From an uncultured Bacteroidales bacterium (GTDB taxonomy: Bacteria > Bacteroidota > Bacteroidia > Bacteroidales > UBA932), in contig CAMOGR010000097.1 in the NCBI GenBank assembly GCA_946614205.1, positions 1 to 10,184 of the forward strand: a stretch of DNA of 10,184 nucleotides, given 5' to 3'. Positions 6,362 to 10,184 of the stretch are shown in pieces (the stretch's first letter is position 1; each line of letters starts with the position of its first letter). The notes below the pieces were generated by a model, which saw only the letters and a list, made by a program, of their open reading frames with translations, ran no database searches and was not told the origin of the DNA. The position numbers and the translations under genes were made by a program.

Positions 6362-8906
6362 AGCGAGCGAACCGGCTTGGAAGTCCGTAATGGTTACGCG
6401 CCACCTGCCGGAGGAATTATCAGGACTTGAAACCCTTTGCAAGAACCTTTGGTGGTGCTGGAACGAAAGCGCCAAGGCTCTTTTCAAGACCATAGACAAG
6501 GAACTGTGGCACAAGTCCGGCCACAACCCTATGGTGATACTCGACTCCGTGAGTCTCAAGCGTTACAACGAGCTGGCCAAGGACATCACTTTCGTCCAGC
6601 AGCTTGGGGCTGTCATGAAGGAGTTCAATGAATACATGGCAGGGAAGTCCGAGCGCAAGGAGCCCAGCGTGGCTTATTTCAGCATGGAATACGGCCTCGA
6701 GACTTCCCTCAAGATTTACTCCGGCGGCCTCGGCATCCTTGCCGGCGACTACCTCAAGGAGACTTCCGACATGAACGTCAACCTTGTTGCCGTCGGCCTG
6801 CTGTACCGTTACGGATATTTCACCCAGAGAATCACTCCCCAGGGCAACCAGGTGGCCGAATACGAGGCTGCCGACTTCCTCAAGATTCCCGCGGAGCCCG
6901 TGCTTGACGAGAACGGCACATGGCGTACCGTCACCATGGCCATGCCCGGCCGCGAGATGCACGCACGCATCTGGAAGGTCGCCGTCGGCCGTACCGACCT
7001 GTACCTACTCGACACCGACTTTGAGGCCAACATCCCCGAGGACCGTTCCGTCACCCATCAGCTCTACGGCGGCGACTGGGAGAACCGGATGAAGCAGGAA
7101 ATCCTGCTCGGCATCGGCGGCGTGAGGGCACTCCGTGCCGTCGGCCTGCATCCTACGATTTTCCACCTCAATGAAGGCCACGCCGCATTCGCATGCCTTG
7201 AGAGGCTGCGCGAGTGCATGCAGGAGCAGAAGCTCGACTTCAACGAGTCGCTGGAGCTCATCAGGGCCAGCGGCCTGTTCACCACCCACACCCCCGTCCC
7301 CGCAGGGCACGACTCCTTCGACGAGGGCCTGCTGTCCAAGTATCTGGGCCACTATCCCGGACGCTACGGCATCGCATGGGATTACCTGCTGAGTCTCGGC
7401 AAGATTCACCCCGAGAACCGCGACGAGAAGTTCAGCATGAGCGTGCTTGCCGCCAACATGAGCCAGAACGTCAACGGCGTTTCCATGCTTCACGGCAAGG
7501 TCAGCCAGAACATCTTCAAGGACATGTACAAGGGATACCTGCCCGAGGAGCTTCACATCAGCTACGTGACCAACGGCGTACACTACGGCACTTGGACCGC
7601 CAAGGAGATGAAGCAGCTGCACTACAAGGTGTTCGGCCCCGAGTTCCGCACCAGCCATTATGACAAGAGCTGCTTCGACCGCATCTACAAGGTGAGCGAT
7701 GAAGAAATCTGGAACGTGCGCAAGCTGCTCAAGGAGACTCTCGTACACATCATCGCCGAGCGCCTGTCCGACCCTGGCCAGAACAGCCAGTACACCCCCA
7801 GCCAGATTGTCAAAATCACTGAGACTTTCCGTCCCGAGGTGCTTACGATAGGCTTTGCCCGCCGTTTTGCGACATACAAGCGCGCGACCCTTCTGTTCAA
7901 CGACCTCGACAGGCTCGATGCAATCGTCAACAACCCCGACCGCCCCGTGCAGTTCGTGTTTGCCGGCAAGGCGCATCCCGCCGACGTACAGGGCCAGGAG
8001 CTCATCAAGCAGATTATCGACATCTCCAAGGATGAAAGGTTCCTGGGCAAGATAGTCTTCGTCTCCGGTTACGACATCCGCCTCGCCAAGAGGCTCGTAC
8101 AGGGCGTCGACGTGTGGCTCAACAACCCTACCCGTCCCCTCGAGGCTTCCGGTACTTCCGGCGAGAAGGCCGCCATGAACGGTGTAATGCATTTCTCCGT
8201 ACTCGACGGATGGTGGGTCGAGGGTTATCAGGAGGACGCCGGATGGGCACTGCCCCAGGAGCGTACCTACGAGGACCAGAACTACCAGAACGAGCTCGAT
8301 GCGGCCACGATTTACGCCACAATCGAGAACGATATAGCTCCTGCTTACTACAACTACAACGACCGTACCCACATCTCCAAGGAATGGGTCGGCTACATCA
8401 AGAACACCATCGCCAAGGTGGCGAGCAACTTCACCACCAACCGCATGCTTACCGACTACTGCAACCAGTACTACATTCCTCAGGCCAAGCGTTACGACGA
8501 GATGACGGTCAACGGCAACGCCCTTGCCAAGTCCATCGCATCCTGGAAGAAGCGTGTGCTGGAGGAGTGGGACCATATCCGCGTGGTCTCCTGCCAGCAG
8601 CCCGACGCATCCTATGTGGTTTCCAAGAACGACCCTCTCAACGGGGAGGTGGTCCTGGACCTCGGACGTCTGCGTCCCGAGGATATCGGCGTGGAGATGC
8701 TTCTTGCCACCACCGACGCCAAGGGAGTGCCCCACATTCAGGAGACCTATCAGTACGAAGTTGCTGAATACAAAGACAATGTAGCTACCTACAAGGTATC
8801 CGTGGAGCCCGAGCATACCGGTATGTACCAGGTCGGTATACGCATGTATGCCTTCAACCCGGCCCTGCCTCACCGCCAGGACTTCCCGCTGGTGAAATGG
8901 CTGTAA
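6342..8906 (+). CDS. glgP: Alpha-glucan phosphorylase (GT35)
   Basis: This 854-residue, PLP-dependent enzyme releases glucose-1-phosphate from the non-reducing ends of glycogen or maltodextrin. It belongs to the 'alpha-glucan family phosphorylase' branch rather than the E. coli GlgP/MalP branch. Near the N-terminus, LPEELSGLETLCKNLWWCWN resembles the DUF3417-type lead-in. The catalytic part carries SVAYFSMEYGL (from 109), YSGGLGILAGDYLKE, HLNEGHAAF (E278, H280) and GRRFATYKR-like phosphate-binding residues (R508, K513, by analogy with R569 and K574 of rabbit muscle enzyme). EASGTSGEKAAMNG holds the predicted PLP lysine K609. A C-terminal beta-rich region (about 740-854) follows. The ATG at 6342 overlaps the GH57 gene by 20 nt; an ATG at 6390 (residue 17) is an alternative that would leave a 28-nt gap. 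The ATG at 6342 lies in an AT-rich patch, which favours it. The family is very secure. Confidence 0.96.
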   Translation: MQNNRIEASEPAWKSVMVTRHLPEELSGLETLCKNLWWCWNESAKALFKTIDKELWHKSGHNPMVILDSVSLKRYNELAKDITFVQQLGAVMKEFNEYMAGKSERKEPSVAYFSMEYGLETSLKIYSGGLGILAGDYLKETSDMNVNLVAVGLLYRYGYFTQRITPQGNQVAEYEAADFLKIPAEPVLDENGTWRTVTMAMPGREMHARIWKVAVGRTDLYLLDTDFEANIPEDRSVTHQLYGGDWENRMKQEILLGIGGVRALRAVGLHPTIFHLNEGHAAFACLERLRECMQEQKLDFNESLELIRASGLFTTHTPVPAGHDSFDEGLLSKYLGHYPGRYGIAWDYLLSLGKIHPENRDEKFSMSVLAANMSQNVNGVSMLHGKVSQNIFKDMYKGYLPEELHISYVTNGVHYGTWTAKEMKQLHYKVFGPEFRTSHYDKSCFDRIYKVSDEEIWNVRKLLKETLVHIIAERLSDPGQNSQYTPSQIVKITETFRPEVLTIGFARRFATYKRATLLFNDLDRLDAIVNNPDRPVQFVFAGKAHPADVQGQELIKQIIDISKDERFLGKIVFVSGYDIRLAKRLVQGVDVWLNNPTRPLEASGTSGEKAAMNGVMHFSVLDGWWVEGYQEDAGWALPQERTYEDQNYQNELDAATIYATIENDIAPAYYNYNDRTHISKEWVGYIKNTIAKVASNFTTNRMLTDYCNQYYIPQAKRYDEMTVNGNALAKSIASWKKRVLEEWDHIRVVSCQQPDASYVVSKNDPLNGEVVLDLGRLRPEDIGVEMLLATTDAKGVPHIQETYQYEVAEYKDNVATYKVSVEPEHTGMYQVGIRMYAFNPALPHRQDFPLVKWL

Positions 8907-9799
8907 TAGCCACAGGTTTTTTCGACGGTGTCCATCCCGGGCACCGTCTTGTAATAGACACTCTGCTTTCCGAGGCCCGTGCCAGAGGGGAGCAGAGCGT
9001 CATTGTAACGTTCTGGCCGCATCCCAGGGCCGTCCTGCAGAGCGGCGCCGATTCGCTGCGCTATCTCACTTCGCGCGATGAAAGGGTTGCGCTGCTGCGC
9101 TCGATGGGGGTCGATGAAGTTGTAACCATTCCGTTTACAAAGGCTTTCGCATCCCTTTCCGCCGAGCAGTACCTCCGGATGTTATGCCGTGATTATCAAT
9201 GCACTGCGCTGGTGCTTGGCTACGACACCCGCTTTGGCGCCGAGCAAGCCGGGCCGCAGGATATCGCCGCGGCAGCGCGCCGCATGGGGCTTGCGGTTGC
9301 CATCACCCCGCCTGTGTGTATCGACGGTGCACCGGTTTCGTCGTCACGCATACGCAAGGCCCTGGAGAGCGGCGACGTGGCCTGCGCCGCTGCCTTGCTC
9401 GGCCGCCCTTACCGCCTTTCCGGCGTTGTCGTCGCCGGCAACCGCCTCGGCCGCACCATCGGCTTCCCCACAGCCAACATGAAGCTATACGAGCCTCTGA
9501 TGCTCATCCCCGGCGGCGGAGTTTATCATACCCGGGTGAGCCTGTCTTCTGTCATTTCGACCGGAGCGAAGCGAAGTGGAGAAGTCTCCTTTGACGGCGT
9601 AACCAATATCGGCTTCCGCCCAACCGTAAGTGAAGCAAAGATCCTCACCATCGAGACCCATATCCTCGCCTTCGACGAGATGATTTACGGCCTCGACATC
9701 ACCCTCGACTTCATCTCCCGCATCCGCGACGAGCGCCGCTTCGGCTCGCTGGACGCCCTTCGCGCCCAGCTTCAGGCCGACGTCCGCACCATCGCCTGA
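8897..9799 (+). CDS. ribF: Bifunctional riboflavin kinase / FMN adenylyltransferase
   Basis: This 300-residue enzyme converts riboflavin to FMN and then FAD. The N-terminal adenylyltransferase domain shows TGFFDGVHPGH (residues 6-16) and the SSSRIRKAL signature (148-156). The C-terminal flavokinase domain shows GRTIGFPTANM (185-195), NIGFRPTV (237-244) and ETHILAFDEMIYG with candidate catalytic E253. The start is short, with the nucleotide-binding strand beginning at residue 2. It overlaps the last 10 nt of the phosphorylase gene, which suggests translational coupling. Between the strand GVYHTRVSLSS and FDGVTNIG, residues 219-231 (VISTGAKRSGEVS) are encoded by an interspersed repeat inserted in frame (see the repeat entry). 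These residues fall where other RibF proteins have a short turn, so the catalytic motifs on both sides are intact and the gene is probably functional. RibF has no known link to glycogen; it likely just rides on the same transcript. Confidence 0.95.
   Translation: MAVIATGFFDGVHPGHRLVIDTLLSEARARGEQSVIVTFWPHPRAVLQSGADSLRYLTSRDERVALLRSMGVDEVVTIPFTKAFASLSAEQYLRMLCRDYQCTALVLGYDTRFGAEQAGPQDIAAAARRMGLAVAITPPVCIDGAPVSSSRIRKALESGDVACAAALLGRPYRLSGVVVAGNRLGRTIGFPTANMKLYEPLMLIPGGGVYHTRVSLSSVISTGAKRSGEVSFDGVTNIGFRPTVSEAKILTIETHILAFDEMIYGLDITLDFISRIRDERRFGSLDALRAQLQADVRTIA
9551..9589 (+). repeat. Bacteroidota interspersed palindromic-type repeat, half element, in frame within ribF
   Basis: The 39 nt begin GTCATTTCGACCGGAGCG and end GGAGAAGTCTCC. 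This matches, from memory, the very common Bacteroidota intergenic repeat whose spurious translations read STGAKRSGEV in one frame and CHFDRSEAKWRSL in another. Both strings occur here. The length is exactly 13 codons with no stop. Full elements are usually inverted-repeat hairpins; only one arm is present here, ending in a small palindrome GGAGA-AG-TCTCC. No second copy is seen in the window. Confidence 0.8.
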
Positions 9800-9988
9800 C
9801 CTCCTGGCCCGCCGCAAGTCCCTCGCTGCAGCAGCCCTGAGTTCCTGCGGATGCGTCCGGCATCAAGATACACTCCGTTCTCATTTGGTCCGTCTGTCCT
9901 GACGCTTGGTCAATTATTCGCGGGGGTTCGTCAATATGTCCGTACTGAGCCGCTGGATTCCGGTTGAAATACAATACTTTTGGTCGTT
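9800..9988. other. Intergenic stretch after ribF, no supported gene
   Basis: These 189 nt separate ribF from the next probable gene. I see no convincing coding frame. A weak hairpin (GATGC, 5-nt loop, GCATC, at 9850-9864) has no following T-run, so I do not call it a terminator. GC falls towards the 3' end, as expected when approaching a promoter. Confidence 0.5.
9975..9982 (+). promoter_or_regulatory. Putative -7 promoter box (TACTTTTG)
   Basis: TACTTTTG fits the Bacteroidetes -7 consensus TAnnTTTG and sits 6 nt before ATG 9989. A -33 TTTG is not found 19-21 nt upstream (the bases there are CCGCTG-like), so this is only half a promoter. If used, the transcript would have almost no leader. 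Confidence 0.35.
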
Positions 9989-10184
9989 ATGGAAAAAAAA
10001 GTATTTGTCACCTGCTTTGCAGGCGGTATTTCAAGTAGGGATGCAAGACCATCTCCTGGCTGACTCCACGACAGGCAGTATACATGAGTATGACCCCGAC
10101 CGCCCGGATCAGGGTGTCGTGGACGGACTGGCGGCACTTCTGGCGGAAGATGATGCGGCTGCCGTCAACCTTGGCTCCGGCTGG
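9989..10184 (+). CDS. Probable small Bacteroidales protein, 3'-truncated by window, start one base out of frame with body
   Basis: ATG 9989 begins MEKKVFVTCF and reaches a stop after 24 codons (TGA at 10061-10063). The frame one base away is open to the window end and continues through KKYLSPALQAVFQ, LLADSTTGSIHEYDPDRPDQ and LAALLAEDDAAAVNLGSGW. Removing one A from the A8 run at 9993-10000 would join the ATG to this frame, giving MEKKYLSPALQAVFQ. That resembles the many short Bacteroidales hypothetical proteins starting M-[KE]-K-K-Y-[ILM]-x-P with a following LLAGSTTGS-like segment; this is from memory, with no search done. An uninterrupted alternative starts at ATG 9936 (MSVLSRWIPVE...), but the TAnnTTTG box at 9975 lies downstream of it. 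The function of such proteins is unknown to me. It could be a sequencing indel, a pseudogene, or slippage control. Confidence 0.4.

Noticed and set aside
9850..9864. Possible terminator hairpin after ribF
   Set aside because: Only a 5-bp stem with a 5-nt loop and no T-run; too weak to call.
9801..9902. Frame after ribF reading ARRKSLAAAALSSCGC, like a lipoprotein signal
   Set aside because: No start codon is present upstream in that frame, and it stops at 9900-9902 after about 33 codons; taken as chance.
10008..10184. Minus-strand open frame running in from the window end and stopping at 10008-10010
   Set aside because: It is about 58 codons with high G/C third positions, but it is codon-registered antisense to the plus-strand body frame, is unrecognised, and lacks a visible start. 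The plus-strand reading fits a known style of small protein and has a promoter-like box. I cannot fully exclude it.
9936..10184. Uninterrupted plus-strand ORF from ATG 9936 to the window end
   Set aside because: It avoids the A8 frame break, but the extra N-terminus (MSVLSRWIPVEIQYFWSLW) looks like translated leader and the TAnnTTTG box lies inside it. It is kept as the alternative start in the CDS entry.
1..10184. CRISPR array, tRNA or rRNA gene, transposase, prophage or defence module
   Set aside because: Searched by eye on both strands; nothing with the required repeats, folds or protein motifs was seen apart from the single short repeat in ribF.

Overview
The window reads as chromosomal DNA from a moderately GC-rich member of the Bacteroidota, most likely the Bacteroidales. 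A Rikenellaceae/Alistipes-like organism is my guess from protein style and GC, not a proven placement. The supporting evidence is a eukaryote-like (GH13 subfamily 8 style) branching enzyme, Bacteroidetes-type TTTG/TAnnTTTG promoter boxes, near absence of Shine-Dalgarno sites, and one copy of the short GTCATTTCGACCGGAGCG repeat family that litters many Bacteroidota genomes.

Positions 2-8906 hold a tightly packed glycogen / alpha-glucan operon, all on the + strand. It runs in order: branching enzyme GlgB (5' end cut by the window), a GH133-type amylo-alpha-1,6-glucosidase (debranching enzyme), a GT-B glycosyltransferase of the glycogen-synthase type, a GH57 alpha-glucan-acting enzyme, and an alpha-glucan phosphorylase. 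Gaps are 4 and 3 nt, followed by an ATGA overlap and a 20-nt overlap. Together the genes cover chain elongation (synthase), branching (GlgB), debranching (GH133), internal cleavage or transfer (GH57) and release of glucose-1-phosphate (phosphorylase). No glgC is visible, so the sugar-nucleotide supply must be encoded elsewhere. A good promoter-like pair lies inside the 3' part of glgB and could drive the last genes separately.

Positions 8897-9799 hold ribF (bifunctional riboflavin kinase/FMN adenylyltransferase), which overlaps the phosphorylase gene by 10 nt. Its kinase domain contains an exact 39-nt, 13-codon in-frame copy of a Bacteroidota interspersed repeat.

Positions 9800-9988 are intergenic with no convincing gene. 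From 9989 to the window end there is the start of what looks like a short Bacteroidales protein. Its ATG is separated from its long open body frame by one base at an A8 homopolymer, so it is an indel error, a pseudogene, or a slippage-controlled gene.

I see no prophage, CRISPR array, tRNA or rRNA, or transposase. The core genes are well-known families. The unusual points are the repeat inside ribF, the A8 frame break, the internal promoter, and the altered motifs in the debranching enzyme.
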